In this document: one piece after another, positions 1 through 11,603 of the stretch
How the letters are laid out: each line of letters opens with the position of its first letter
Numbering within the stretch: position 1 is the stretch's first letter
NCBI GenBank assembly: GCA_022432975.1
Contig: CM039511.1
Location: forward strand, 25,535,153 to 25,599,152
DNA: 64,000 nt
Direction of reading: 5' to 3'
Source: Begonia masoniana
Lineage: Eukaryota; Streptophyta; Magnoliopsida; Cucurbitales; Begoniaceae
Made by a program: the position numbers and the translations under genes
The notes under the pieces: model-generated
The model's input: the letters and a program-made list of their open reading frames with translations, nothing else
Database searches by the model: none
What the model was told of the DNA's origin: nothing

Positions 1-1243
1 AGGTGCATACGAACTATTTATGAGCATGTTTTTACGATGAATTGAACGATAATGATTTAAAGATGATATGTGAAACGTTGAAGTACAGAACGATCACGGG
101 AATGATGTATGTTTCTCACGGGAATGATGCATGTTTCTCACGGGAATGATGTATGTTTCTCACGGGAATGATGTATGTTTCTCACGGGAATGATGTATGT
201 TTCTCACGGGAATGATGTATGTTTCTCAAGTGAATGATGTATGTTTCTCATGTGAATGATGTATGTTCTCACGGGGCAAGTCATGTATGTTCTCACGGGG
301 CAAGTCACGTATGTTCTCACGGGGCAAGTCATGGTTCTCACGGGGCAAGGAAATGGTCTACTATGTAGACAAATGAAAAAAATGTTAACAAAACAAAACG
401 AAATGAACATGTTTTATGAAAAATCACGCATTCATGCATACGTTATATATAGAGCATCCCCTTACTAAGCATTAGGCTTACTGTTTATGTTGTATGATGT
501 AGGTGACAGGTGTGAAGGAGAGAGTTCCTCTTGATGATAAAGAACAGGTGGTCGACGGATGGTGCTCGTGGCGACGGGGTGTGTTTTGGCTTGGCTTGAT
601 GATCCGATGGTGTGTCCTGAACTGTTTAGTGGCGAATGATGTGAGTTAGTCTTTGTTGGTTGGTAGGTCTACGTGTCGGTTTAATTTGTGAAAGTATCAA
701 AGTGTTTAAGTATGTAGATTGGATATTTTGATAGAAAAATGTATGAATAGTCGAGTTTTGATGTATATGTAGTGGTAGTAGATTGTTTAGATTGTGGAGT
801 CTTAATTTTAGAAATATACTGGAACTGTTTGGGTTATTTTAAAACAGGTAAGGATATGCTCGATTTTTAGAGCGATCCACGCAGTTTGTTTTCTTGAGTC
901 TTTCGAAATTATAGGTAATATTAGTGTCGTGTTTTGATGATCGACGTATGAGCGTTTTGTTTTAATTGATCTTACTTTAATTGTCAATTGGTTTAAGTCA
1001 TTAATGGTTTTAGTCTAGTTTTAAATGTTTTAAAAGTCGAAATGTTTCACGCTCAAATGTTTAATGTTTAAGTCAAAGTTAGTCCTTCAAGGTTGTTAGA
1101 GGTGAGTCAATTGTCTAAGTCCGTTTTCTTTTAAAGTGTTAAGTAAAAATGAAAAAGTAAATTTGAGGAGAAAATATGAGGGCTTAGGTAATGGTTATGT
1201 CACGCAAGTCCGTTGCGGCCCTGATCGGGTTGGGGTTGTCACA
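1..1243 (+). repeat. Element A 5' LTR, partial (3' portion)
   Basis: This matches 5971-7186 of the 3' LTR and ends in ...GTCACA immediately before a PBS. The U3 part lies left of the window. It contains a 22-24 bp tandem array near its left end and splice-like sites (TGTAGGTGA near 500, the conserved block after TTACTAAGCATTAGGC near 461). Confidence 0.88.
95..350 (+). repeat. 22-24 bp tandem repeat in A 5' LTR
   Basis: Units of the form CACGGGAATGATGTATGTTT plus CT repeat about seven times. They then grade into units carrying CACGGGGCAAGTCATGTATG and its variants. The 3' LTR has the same array with a different copy number, so it varies by slippage or unequal exchange. Confidence 0.85.
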
Positions 1244-1247
1244 GTTA

Positions 1248-1259
1248 TGGTATCAGAGA
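1248..1259 (+). other. Primer binding site of element A
   Basis: TGGTATCAGAGA lies four bases after the LTR end. It matches the complement of the initiator tRNA-Met 3' end used by most plant gypsy elements. Confidence 0.85.
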
Positions 1260-1334
1260 GACGGAGTTTTAAAAGCGAGTTCTGTGAAATTCCTGCCAAA
1301 AAACACACCGCCGCACGAGGACTCTCCATCGACT

Positions 1335-1400
1335 GTAAGTGTTTAAGTTTATGTATGATTCTAAATTGTTTATTTTGCATGTGTTTCTTAATGTGTCTAG
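1335..1400 (+). other. Putative leader intron before A gag
   Basis: GTAAGTGTTT... to ...TGTGTCTAG, 66 nt, lies between the PBS and the first gag ATG at 1411. The same arrangement occurs in E (59391-59452) and on the minus strand in H (31685-31623). The conserved donor, acceptor, length and place support a real intron; no transcript evidence is available here. Confidence 0.6.
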
Positions 1401-1410
1401 GAACAAGAAA

Positions 1411-1885
1411 ATGCCGAAAGCACCTAGAAAACTCGAGGAGAAATCCATTAGTCAGCTTGTGGACATAGTGCACCAATGGTCAGAACAAATAGAGATCTTA
1501 CTCAACCGAGATGGAAATGGTAATAGACAAGATAGTACTTCATGGAACCAAGGTAGTGAACGAACTAGGCTGTTCGACCTCCGATATTTGATGGATGTGC
1601 TATAGATCCGATACAGGCCGAGGTGTAGGTTCGAGCAATTGGAAAGATTGTTTGACATTATTAAGGTGAAGGAGGTAGATAAGGTTTCTTATGCGAAGTG
1701 TCATCTGGTGGGAGTGCAAGTTGCATTCCAGTCGATCTTTTCGGTGCGACAAGGTGGGGCACAAGGCCAGAGATTGTCTAGGACCGAATAAGATACCACC
1801 GTGTTGTCCTCTGAGGATGTATACATTGATCGAGGATGAAGGAACCGCTCAACCATCGGTTATTCCAGGTATATTCATACAGTGA
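1411..1885 (+). pseudogene. gag remnant of element A
   Basis: The reading frame opens at the ATG 10 nt after the putative intron. It gives a Gag N-terminus (MPKAPRKLEEKS...) and stops near 1605. Most of the capsid region is missing. In another frame at about 1750-1800 there is a CCHC zinc knuckle (CDKVGHKARDC preceded by FR), followed by a short piece resembling the start of protease (MYTLIEDEG). The sequence is therefore a frameshifted, internally deleted gag that cannot make a full Gag protein. The knuckle shows kinship with the Tekay-like elements in the window. Confidence 0.7.
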
Positions 1886-4446
1886 CGATTAATAAGATAA
1901 TGAGCGTTACAGAAGAAGTGCAATTAGAGTAGGGGTTTAAAACGTAACTTTTGTATATTGGATAAAAGGAGGATAGTGAATAGAGAAAGTTACGCATTGA
2001 GATGAATAACCTGGGATAATTGTGCAAGTGTGCACATACTTAGAATTTATTACCATTGGAGGGATACGACTTAAGAGATCTAACGGTTTGACGAATCCCC
2101 TAAGTATTTAAATGAAGGTAATAACCAAAAGTCAATCTTAGGTGAATTGCCGAATAGGAGCATTTGACTTAGTAAATATGAGTGAAGAGAACAAAAATAT
2201 TGAGGTGAAGTTGGTAGGTTAACAAATTTGGAGACTTTAGAGAATAGGGAATCTTATGTAAGGTGGTATTTAAGTTATAAGGATTAGACGTTTGTTAGGA
2301 GATAGGTACCACCTTAGAAGGTTAGTCGATAAAGGGGAGATTTGTTTCTCTCTTTGACGTGTGAGGTTTACGACCAACGCGATAAGGGAGAAAACTTAGT
2401 TAAGCTAAGGGCGGTCTATGAATATTAGACGCGTCAAGTCATGAGTGCGTGTTGTTCGGCAGAGTGAGTACCAAATTAGGAAAAGTAACAAGTAGTTGAT
2501 TTCTAACTTTTGATCTAGAAAGATAAGAGATGAGTAGTAAGTCTAAGGTTGACACAATTCAAGTTAAACACCGTAACCTGTGACTTACCTCCAAGATGGA
2601 AGTAAGAACTTTGGTGTTTAAAGGACCTGAGAGGTAGATCGTAATGAAGAGTCATTTCCAGATTTTGGGGAAAAGATTTAACTGGAGAGTTTAGGTGGTG
2701 GCCTATTATGTTCAACTCGAAGTGCGTATGAGTGATCGAACGATAGAACGTGAGGCTGGAAAGGTTTAGAACTTTGGGGATGTAGAAGTAGTCATTACTC
2801 AATAGGTGGTTATAGCCGTAGGTCAGTCAAAATTTAGCGCCTAAGTAGTAATAGAGGAAATATAAAGAATGAGATCAAATTAGGTGAGTTAGAAAGCTTG
2901 GCCTATGAGGAATTAAGTGAAGGCCGATTTATGTGAGAATTTAAGGAAGTGAACTCGACCACTTTGGTATTTGCCTGAAGGATTGAGAATTGATAAGGCT
3001 TGTGGTATGAGCCATAACATGCTTAGTCCCATTAAAGGTAATGGATGCTTCTAAGTTTTTGGAAAATGGAAGAACAAGATTAGAGGATTTTAGAAGATTA
3101 GGATTAAGGTTGTAAATCTACCTGCAACAAGTTTGCTAACAAGAAAAATTATTAGACAAATTATTGTGAAGAAGACAAGTAGAATATTTAGGACCTGACT
3201 AGGAAGAATGAAGGATAGTAGGCTAGTTAGTAACTTCGAGGAAGTTCTGGTGGGATATTAAGAATAAGTACATGACATTACTTAAATTAAATAAAGGGTT
3301 TAGATTTGGAGTTAAGCCCGAATGTGAAGTCTTGCGAATCAAGGGATTGGTGAGTTATCAAGTACATTAGGAATAAGATTAAATTAGGAATTTTAAAAGG
3401 CCAACCTGTATGTAACGAAGTTGGAGCCAATGATTTTGTGAATAGCTAACGTGAACGAGATCGCAACTTAAGGAAAATAAGGACTATGTGGTGTAAGATA
3501 AAATGGACGGTTAGGTAGATCTTTGGGCTTCGAATAGTGTCATGGAGATAAGTGAGAAAATTATTTAGATTAAAGGGGAGGTTGACTTATGAGTCAAGTA
3601 ATGGAGGTTATGAAACTAGGAGCACATTGGATGAAAGGAAGAGAGGGTTGCACGAGGACTGTGCAAGTGAGCTTAGAAGTGAAGTTAGAGCAGGAGGTAT
3701 TGGGGATGTTCCGACTCGTAAGTTACGTCGATTCGTTAGTATACCCTTTAAGGTGTTGGGTGAATAATTAAAGAATTAGTTTAGACTTAAGATTTGTTTG
3801 TCATCAATAAAGACCGATGTAAGAATTTGATGAAACGATCATAGTGGAAATAATTATAGAAACCTAGTGGATACCGTGAAAGCGTAAAGAAATAGATTTA
3901 ATAATTACAGCCCTGTATACAGGAATGACATTAGAGTAGCTAAGGAAATGCTATGATTGCCCAAGGTAAGTAGGTTTAGAAAATGAGATTGATGATTTGG
4001 AAAGGAGATAGTAGTGTAGAGAAGAGTTCGAAACAGAGGATTAGGATGAGAGATCTAAGTATCAGGTCCTTAGTGTTATAGAATTGAAGAAGCTTTAAGG
4101 GTTTGAAGTGATTAGGTACGAATTGTTGTCACGAAATTTGAAGAGTTAAAAATTGAATGAACTTAGCTTGAGGGACAAACTAGAGTTGAAGTTAAGTTAA
4201 ATAAAATTTGAAGGTCTAGGCGACGAAGGGTTAAGTTGCAGTCGATGGATGTATGAGTAATTGACTTACGAAGTGCGAAGTTAGACGGATTGAAAGCTCT
4301 GGAGATATAGAAAACTATGAAGACCCGAAGGGTGAGAAGGACCATAGGGGTGTCGAGGTTAGTATTTCAAGCATTGTACTTAGATAATGTGATGGTGAGT
4401 AATTAGAAGGTTAACCAAGCAATAATTTTGGGGACAAAATTCCAAT
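1886..4446 (+). other. Non-coding, purine-rich internal region of element A
   Basis: About 2.5 kb between gag remnant and PPT with only short chance ORFs. The plus strand is rich in A, G and T and markedly poor in C. I see no DTG, FIDD, RNase H, HHCC or chromodomain motif in any frame. This fits a LARD-like cargo region, or a pol decayed past recognition; the former is favoured because the flanking LTRs are nearly identical. Confidence 0.55.
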
Positions 4447-4460
4447 TAAGGAGGGAAGGA
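4447..4460 (+). other. Polypurine tract of element A
   Basis: AAGGAGGGAAGGA directly precedes the 3' LTR and resembles the AAGGAGGGGTGGA tract of E and P. It marks the plus-strand priming site. Confidence 0.75.
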
Positions 4461-4702
4461 CGTAACACCCGAGATTTTTAAGAGAAAATAAAATAATAGG
4501 TAATTGTTTAATAAATAATTGTTTTAAGTAATTTAAAAGAAAAATGAATAAATTTGGTTAAAATAATTGATTAATCAAATTGTGTTCGGGTATTCTAAAT
4601 GGAGAAATTAAGCTGGGTACGGGGTGAGGTTCAATCTACAAAAATTTATAATTTAAGGACGGGATTTAACGGAAATTTCGGAAGGACAAAATGGTAATGT
4701 AA

Positions 4703-4709
4703 TTGTATT

Positions 4710-4802
<93 letters not shown>

Positions 4803-4806
4803 ATAA
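4703..4806 (+). repeat. (TTA)n microsatellite
   Basis: About 100 bp of nearly pure TTA/ATT trinucleotide lies inside the A 3' LTR about 240 bp from its start. It creates long spurious poly-Tyr, poly-Asn and poly-Ile frames on both strands. Confidence 0.95.
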
Positions 4807-4820
4807 TAAAAATAAAACAA

Positions 4821-4851
4821 AACGACAGAATGGCTTTGCCATTCTGTCGTT
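4821..4851. other. Perfect 13-bp stem-loop in A LTR
   Basis: AACGACAGAATGG (4821-4833), loop CTTTG, then the exact reverse complement (4839-4851). It lies just after the TTA tract and before the GC-rich block. A related solo LTR has a 9-bp stem (AATGGCTTC/GAAGCCATT) in the comparable place near 50611-50633. Confidence 0.8.
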
Positions 4852-6065
4852 CGTGAGTCGAGTGCCGAGCTCCCGACGACAGGGAGAGACGAGCAGCGAT
4901 TTTCGACGGCCACCGCCGGCGATTCTCGCCGTTTTCAGGCCAGACGACGGCGACGTGAGGCTCCAGTCTATCCTCGCGCACAAAACTGAACGGTAAGCCT
5001 CCTTTTGTGCCCTGTTTTCGTGCTGTTGGTGGCCGGGGGTGGCGAGCTTGATTGAGCTCCGATCGCCGGCCGTTTTAGGTTGCTTTCAACGTTGCATTGC
5101 CGAGCTTAATGCCGGCGTAGGTCGCCGAGCAGCATGGTGCTCGGATTGTGCTGGAAACAGGGGACCCGAATTAGGGCTTAGGGTTTTCTTAATTGTAAAC
5201 TTCGATTTTTGGTTAGATTATTCTAATTGAGGGTAGATGTGGTCGATTAGTGATGAAATAGGTGGAATTTGATGAAAAATTGGAAAGGGGGAAAATTCCG
5301 GGAAAGGGCAGAATCGGGTTTTGCAATAATTGACCTAGCTACGGTCGTTAGTTTTGAAATTCCTTTTGGCAGATTAAAATAGGCTATTAGAGGAGTACGT
5401 GGCCGCTGGAATCGTTCGATTCCGATAACCAACGCAAAAGTTACGCGCGTTTGAAGTTTCGGGTCGGTTTTACCAAACCCAAATTAGTGGCCCATTTAAT
5501 TAGGTTTTAGTTGGATTAGGCTAGAAATAATAATTTGAGATGTTTTCACGAAAATAAGAGTTTAGTTATGCCCGAGCGAAATGAGTTAGAGTTTTTGAAG
5601 AAATTGTCTTAGCTCGGGATTTCGTTTAGCTTCGAAATGGATGATTTAAATTAATACTAATGACGTGCTATGAAATGCCTTCGGTAATCCAAGCTCTTCA
5701 AGGACGGTGCTCGGCATAGCCAGGACTCCAGGTAAGTGGGTGTTAGGCTTCCGGCCCTTAAGGCTCTACATCGTATCAACGTTAGGCTTTTCTGTTTTTG
5801 ATGATGATTTTCTGATTGTGGGGTTTTGACGTGTCGGGTAGCCTAGGTTATGAATTAGTAGTTGTCTGTTAGGTTCATTAAAGCATGTCTATGTATGTTT
5901 GTGAATTGTTTGATGATATGTTGTGATAATATGTCATAGGTGAATTCCTCATGCATCATGTTTTATAAAAGGTGCATACGAACTATTTATGAGCATGTTT
6001 TTACGATGAATTGAACGATAATGATTTAAAGATGATATGTGAAACGTTGAAGTACAGAACGATCA

Positions 6066-6275
6066 TGTGAATGATGTATGTTTCTCACGGGAATGATGTA
6101 TGCTTCTCACGGGAATGATGTATGTTTCTCACGGGAATGATGTATGTTTCTCACTGGAATGATGTATGTTTCTCACGGGAATGATGTATGTTTCTCACGG
6201 GAATGATGTATGTTTCTCACGTGAATGGTGTATGTTTCTCATGTGAATGATGTATGTTCTCACGGGGCAAGTCAT
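6066..6275 (+). repeat. 22-bp tandem repeat in A 3' LTR
   Basis: Eight or nine units of CACGGGAATGATGTATGTTT plus CT, with point variants. It is the counterpart of the array at 95-350, with fewer of the CACGGGGCAAG units. Confidence 0.85.
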
Positions 6276-7186
6276 GGTTCTCACGGGGCAAGGAAATGGT
6301 CTACTACGTAGACAAATGAAAAAAATGTTAACAAAACAAAACGAAATAAACATGTTTTATGAAAAATCACGCATTCATGCATACGTTATATATAGAGCAT
6401 CCCCTTACTAAGCATTAGGCTTACTGTTTATGTTGTATGATGTAGGTGACAGGTGTGAAGGAGAGAGTTCCTCTTGATGATAAAGAACAGGTGGTCGACG
6501 GATGGTGCTCGTGGCGACGGGGTGTGTTTTGGCTTGGCTTGATGATCCGATGGTGTGTCCCGAACTGTTTAGTGGCGAATGATGTGAGTTAGTCTTTGTT
6601 GGTTGGTAGGTCTACGTGTCGGTTTAATTTGTGAAAGTATCAAAGTGTTTAAGTATGTAGATTGGATATTTTGATAGAAAAATGTATGAATAGTCGAGTT
6701 TTGATGTATATGTAGTGGTAGTAGATTGTTTAGATTGTGGAGTCTTAATTTTAGAAATATACTGGAACTGTTTGGGTTATTTTAAAACAGGTAAGGATAT
6801 GCTCGATTTTTAGAGCGATCCACGCAGTTTGTTTTCTTGAGTCTTTCGAAATTATAGGTAATATTAGTGTCGTGTTTTGATGATCGACGTATGAGCGTTT
6901 TGTTTTAATTGATCTTACTTTAATTGTCAATTGGTTTAAGTCATTAATGGTTTTAGTCTAGTTTTAAATGTTTTAAAAGTCGAAATGTTTCACGCTCAAA
7001 TGTTTAATGTTTAAGTCAAAGTTAGTCCTTCAAGGTTGTTAGAGGTGGGTCAATTGTCTAAGTCCGTTTTCTTTTAAAGTGTTAAGTAAAAATGAAAAAG
7101 TAAATTTGAGGAGAAAATACGAGGGCTTAGGTAATGGTTATGTCACGCAAGTCCGTGGCGGCCCTGATCGGGTTGGGGTCGTCACA

Positions 7187-8721
7187 ATTTTCCTACGTTT
7201 CTATCTATCAAAATCTCAAAAATATTTACTTACATCCCCACAGGTCAAAATTTGCATCGACTGCCAGCGCACTCCCACGGGCTGTCCTCCATCAACATGT
7301 TCATACTTCGGGTTGAGGAACGTCATCCTCACCTGCTTCGAAATCACCTACACCATAGAATTAAACTATGAGCTAAAGGGCTCAGTAAATTTATGTAAAT
7401 GCACATGAATGCTATGCGTATGCAATGCTTAAAATCATGCAGTCATCCTACCTTTTCGCTATTCATTTCATTTAAGACGTCACTAGGGCTTTGCTCTCAG
7501 TAGATAGAAGCGGCACATCCGGCGATTGGATAGCCCCTCGTATCTACCCGGGGGGAAAACACTCTTCATCTGACAGCCATGTCTGAACCACCATCCCGAC
7601 GTGACTGTTATTACGTACATTTATACCTTTTTGTTATCCTTTTTATGAAAAACATGCTTGAAAATTCATTTTGCATGCTTATTCGGAAAACATGATGCAT
7701 GGATGTGCATAATACAATAATGAAAACAAACATATAACAAACAACAAACGCTAAACGTTCTATAGCTTAAAGTAGCCTAACTACCCAATCTAATTACCCG
7801 AAACACGTTACATCTCCAATTCCTCAATTTCAAATACTTTCTTATGGTGTAGGCCAAACCGGCCAAACAAATCACGAAGACTTACCTTGCGTCCGTTGCA
7901 ATTTAAGCTCCGTCACGAGCCTTGTTCACCTATGGCAATGCACAACATTCGTCATTAAAATCGAGTCTAAACTATTGAGTTTTGAAAACTACAAACTCCT
8001 AGCTAAAGAAAATTTCCTAAAACTCTAATTTAACTCGTTGAGGCATTTTATCGAGCAATTCATGCTCATTAATTTCTAAACCTCCATTAATGGGATTTTT
8101 TAAATCCTCCAACCACCCAAAACCTCAACAACCCTCATTAATTCAACTAACTCTTACCAACGACCATAAATACTTCCTTTAGAGCCATAATCACTGTAAA
8201 CCTATCGATTTCAAACCCTATTTCGCGGTTTTAACAAAACCCTAAACGATAATCGTTTAAACTCTAGAAAATCGAAATCCAACGTTCAAAAACTATAGAA
8301 TCTTACCTAGAACGTTGATCGGAGAAGAAATCGTGAAGAGTCAGAGTCGATCGGAAGAAAGTTGGTTGCCAGAAGAGAAACTTCGTGTGAGAGGAGAAGA
8401 AAATCGCTGCGTGAGGGAGAGGAGAGAAAAAGGAAATGGCAGAATGAAGAAAATTGTGGGAGGGGAAAAGGTGTTATGAAATTTTTGGTTTGCAAATTAC
8501 TTAATTGCCCTTCCATTGATATTTCTATTTGTTTCATCATTTGTTTCGTTATTTAGCTAACGGTTTGGTCTTCTTTAAATTTTCTTATTTCACCATAAAT
8601 TTCAATTTATTATTAAGGCTCCATTAAAACTTTCCGTTCACAAAACGAACTTAATTTGACATATTTACAAAAATGCCATTATTTACTAGAATAATAAAAT
8701 CTCGTAAAACCGGGTGTTACA
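7187..8721 (-). repeat. LTR B (minus strand), interrupted by element A
   Basis: Read on the minus strand it begins TGTAACACCCGGTTTTACGAG at 8721, an end shared with the solo LTRs at 36399 and 22537. It carries the family's conserved internal blocks: ...CTATAGGTGAAC, a mini-exon-like block at 7929-7886, and TATGGTGTAGGTGA near 7354. It has no coding content. Its distal end lies beyond the window because element A cuts it at 7187. It is inserted in element C gag, with right flank CAACG. It could be a solo LTR or the 5' LTR of a minus-strand element. Confidence 0.75.
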
Positions 8722-9580
8722 CAACGGACAATCTACGGACCCCTCTATTGCTGAGGAGTGGATTCGAACGATGGAGGATATGTTGACTTATGCTAAAGTG
8801 GAGAATGCTGAGAAGGTCACATGCGTCACTTTCTACCTGGCATTGGATGCCCAATTTTTGTGGGATTCAATTAAAGCGACTACGGACGTGACACTGATGA
8901 GGTGGGAACGGTTTAAGACCGTGTTCTTTGATAAATACTTCAGCCGTACAGTAAGGGCTGCAAAAAGGGCAGAGTTCGCGCAACTGAAGCAGACTAGTTC
9001 GGTTGCGGAATATATTCAGAAATTTGAGCCCTTATTCCGGTTTGCACCGCGCTTAGTCAGCAATAATTAAGACAAAGTACAACAGTTTATGGATGGATTA
9101 AACCCAGAGATTCGAAAGAGCATTATAGTGTTGGGCGTTTTAGACGTGCCCTACTAGGACATCGCGGCAAGAGCCTTGGAGTTTGAGGCTGCTGAACTGA
9201 CTTGCGTCAAGTCAAGGAAGCCTGCTAAGGGCTTTTTTTGGGAGATTCGGCCTCAACCCCGGAATAGAGACTGGCAACAAAAGGGACAATCACAAGGGCA
9301 ACAACAAAGAGGCATCAAGAGGCCTTATGAAGGAGGTAACGATCGGGGGAAGGGATAGCAAGTGCAAGGGGCTTCTCAGATGCCTTGGTGCTCTAAGTAT
9401 CAGAAAGAGCATAGTGGCGAATGCCGAGTGGGCACTAATAAGTGCTATCGGTGCGAAGAAGTTGGCCATTTTGTTAAAGATTGCCTGAAGCCGAGCCGAG
9501 ATCAGTCGAGCAGAGATCAGAGGAGAGTCATGTCGAGGATCTTTGCCTTTATCGAGCCTTGTGACGTCGACGATGAGGCT
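8722..9580 (+). pseudogene. Element C gag (Tekay-like), 5'-truncated and interrupted by stops
   Basis: One frame encodes the Gag capsid-like region. The segment around EEWIRTMEDM, then FFDKYFSRTVRAAKRAEF and AEYIQKFEPLFRFAPR, matches the retrotransposon Gag family seen in E and H. A basic, Gln-rich linker and a CCHC knuckle (CYRCEEVGHFVKDC, about 9444-9485) follow. In-frame stops fall at 9068-9070, 9155-9157 and 9356-9358. The N-terminus is absent because LTR B interrupts the gene at 8721. The older state of decay relative to E and H agrees with C being host to two further insertions. Confidence 0.85.
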
Positions 9581-11332
9581 CAGCCTTCGGTTATCGCAGG
9601 TAGTATTTTAGTTACTAGCATAGCTGTATTTTCTTTGATAGACACGGGAGCTACGCACTCTTTCATTTCAACTGCTTGCATGACTAGATTGGGGTTAGTG
9701 TCTGAGTTAGCAGAATATGAGTATAAAGTAATGTTGCCTTCGGGAGCGTATATGCAGTCTGATTGTATCTTCCAAGGCAACGTCGTCTCGGTAGGGATTA
9801 ATACCCTCTATGCTTGCCTGATAGTTATGAGCATAGAGTGGTACGATCTTATTTTGGGGATGGACTTGCTTTCACACCATTTCGCCACCATCGACTGTCG
9901 ATCCGGGATAGTGACTTTTCATCCCCCGGGTAAAGAAGAATTTTCCTATCAGGCAATGAATAGGTTGAGTGGGTCGCCTATTTCCTATTCTATGAAGGTC
10001 AAAGAGCAGTTTATAGGTGAATGCTCAGTTTATTTGGTCGCAGTGGTCGACAATCGATTGCTCAATGGGGCAACACCAAACGACATCCCAATCGTTAATG
10101 AATTTGTGGAGATTTTCCTTGATGATCTTCCCGGATTACCACCGGACAGAGATATTGAGTTTATAATTGATGTTTATCCAAGCTCTGTGCATGTGTCTAA
10201 GAATCCATATAGATTGGCACCTGCTGAATTGAAAGAGTTAAAGACTCAGCTTGAGGAGTTGTTGGATAAGGGTTCATCCGACCCAGCTTTTATCTTTGGG
10301 GTGCGCCAGTATTGTTCGTTAAGAAGAAGGACGGAACTCTCAGAATGTGCGTTGATTATCGAAAGTTAAATAAGTTAACAGTGAAGAATAAACATCCACT
10401 GCCTCGAATAGACGATCTATTTGACCAACTGCAGGGTGCCCGAATGTTTTCGAGGATTGACTTACGCTCGGGTTATTATCAGTTGAAAATAAAGAGAGAG
10501 GATATTCAGAAAATAGCATTCCGAACGAGGTATGGGATTTATGAGTTCCTTGTTATGTTTTTCGGACTTACCAATGTCTCTGCAGCGTTTATGGATTTAA
10601 TGAACCGCATTTTCAAGGAGTATTTGGACAAGTTTGTTGTTGTTTTCATTGACGACATCTTGATCTATTAAAGGATGAAGGAAGAGCACGAGGAGCATCT
10701 ACGAATTGTTTTGAGAATTATGAGTCAACACCAGCTTTACCCAAAATTTTCTAAGTACAAGTTTCTATGCTATGGATCCGAGCAAGATACAAGTTGTTAA
10801 AGAATGGCCGCAGTCTAAGAACGTGCGAGAGGTACGTGGATTTCTTGGGTTGACTAGATATTATCGGAAGTTCATTGAGGGGTTTTTGAAGATTGTTGTT
10901 CCCCTCTCACGCTTGACCTGGAAGAATGAGAAATTTATGTGGTCGGCTGCATGCGACAAGAGTTTTATGGAGTTAAAGCAGAAATTGACTACAGCTCCAG
11001 TATTGACACTACCTGTTGAGGGTGACAAGTTCAACATATATTGCGATGTGTCTGGAGGTGGACTCGGATGCGTACTTATGCAGGAAGGAAGGGTTATTGT
11101 GTATGCTTCTCGGCAGTTGAAGCCGTACAAGCAGAATTATCCAACGCATGACCTAGAAATAGCGGCAGTTGTCTTCGCACTAAAGATATGGAGACATTAT
11201 TTATATGAGCAGCAGTGCGAGATATTTTCAGACCACAAGAGCCTGAGGTATTTGTTTACACAGAAAGAGCTGAATATGCGGCAACGAAGGTGGCTGGAAT
11301 TTGTTAAAGATTATAATTTCGAAATCAAGTAC

Positions 11333-11603
11333 TGTAACGACCCAACCCCTGATGGGCCGACTGCCACGTGGGGTCCCGAAGGCAGAACTACGTGTAGTCA
11401 CGATCTTCTCCCCCCCTGAAGGGAGTTTTTGCCTTCCCCCCACTCGAACCCAAGACCTCAGGGACTAGTACCTGGGCTACAAGTGAGGAGTACCACTTGA
11501 GCTACTCGTGAGTACACGTGGTACTGCCTTCGGAACCCCACGTGGCAGTCGGCCCATCGAGGGCACTGCACATCTTGACCCATCGTGGGGTTGGGTCGTT
11601 ACA
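11333..11603. mobile_element. 271-bp TG...CA element with long inverted termini and tRNA-like core
   Basis: It interrupts C RNase H, and its removal restores the frame (EIKY then HRGKANKVADALSR). It is flanked by AGTAC at 11328-11332 and 11604-11608, a 5-bp duplication. It starts TGTAACGACCCAACCCC and ends with the exact reverse complement of those 17 bases. The inverted arms extend about 60 bp, the right one with an extra ~27 bp. The ends and 5-bp TSD look like an LTR, the arms like a foldback or MITE. A minus-strand tRNA-like core lies in the middle. No protein is encoded. It could be a very small solo LTR, a foldback element or a SINE-containing composite. Confidence 0.85.
11440..11504 (-). 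promoter_or_regulatory. Pol III-like A and B boxes (tRNA-like core)
   Basis: On the minus strand, TAGCTCAAGTGG (11504-11493) fits the A-box consensus TRGYNNARNNGG at every position. GGTTCGAGTGG (11450-11440) matches 9 of 11 B-box positions. They lie 42 nt apart, within the range for tRNA genes and tRNA-derived SINEs. The cloverleaf itself is poor: the T-arm does not pair well, and there is no obvious acceptor stem. It is more likely a degenerate tRNA-derived promoter than a functional tRNA. Confidence 0.55.

Larger units (their letters stand above)
1..7186 (+). mobile_element. Element A: non-autonomous Ty3/gypsy-like LTR retrotransposon, left end outside window
   Basis: The sequence at 1-1243 recurs at about 5971-7186, so these are two LTRs in the same orientation. 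Between them lie a PBS just after the left LTR, a short gag remnant, about 2.5 kb without recognisable coding sequence, and a purine tract just before the right LTR. No reverse transcriptase, RNase H or integrase motif is visible, so the element must have moved using enzymes supplied in trans (inference). The last ~890 bp of the two LTRs differ at only about seven positions by eye, which suggests recent insertion. It abuts LTR B at 7187, which continues beyond the left edge, so A is probably inserted inside B. Confidence 0.85.
4461..7186 (+). repeat. Element A 3' LTR (about 2.7 kb)
   Basis: It starts CGTAACACCCGAG (the usual TG apparently changed to CG) and ends GGGGTCGTCACA. It includes a long TTA microsatellite, a perfect 13-bp stem-loop, a GC-rich leader-like block around 4855-5160, a splice donor-like CAGGTAAGT at 5730, and a 22-bp tandem array. 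The solo LTR at 50327-52627 shares several blocks with it, for example GCCGAGCTCCCGACGA and TTATTAGAGGAGTACGTGG, so the two belong to related families. Confidence 0.85.

Noticed and set aside
4646..4996. Poly-Ile, poly-Asn and poly-Tyr open frames on both strands
   Set aside because: Translation of the (TTA)n microsatellite.
11440..11504. Functional tRNA gene
   Set aside because: A and B boxes are present but the T-arm and acceptor stems do not pair convincingly; treated as a tRNA-derived promoter.
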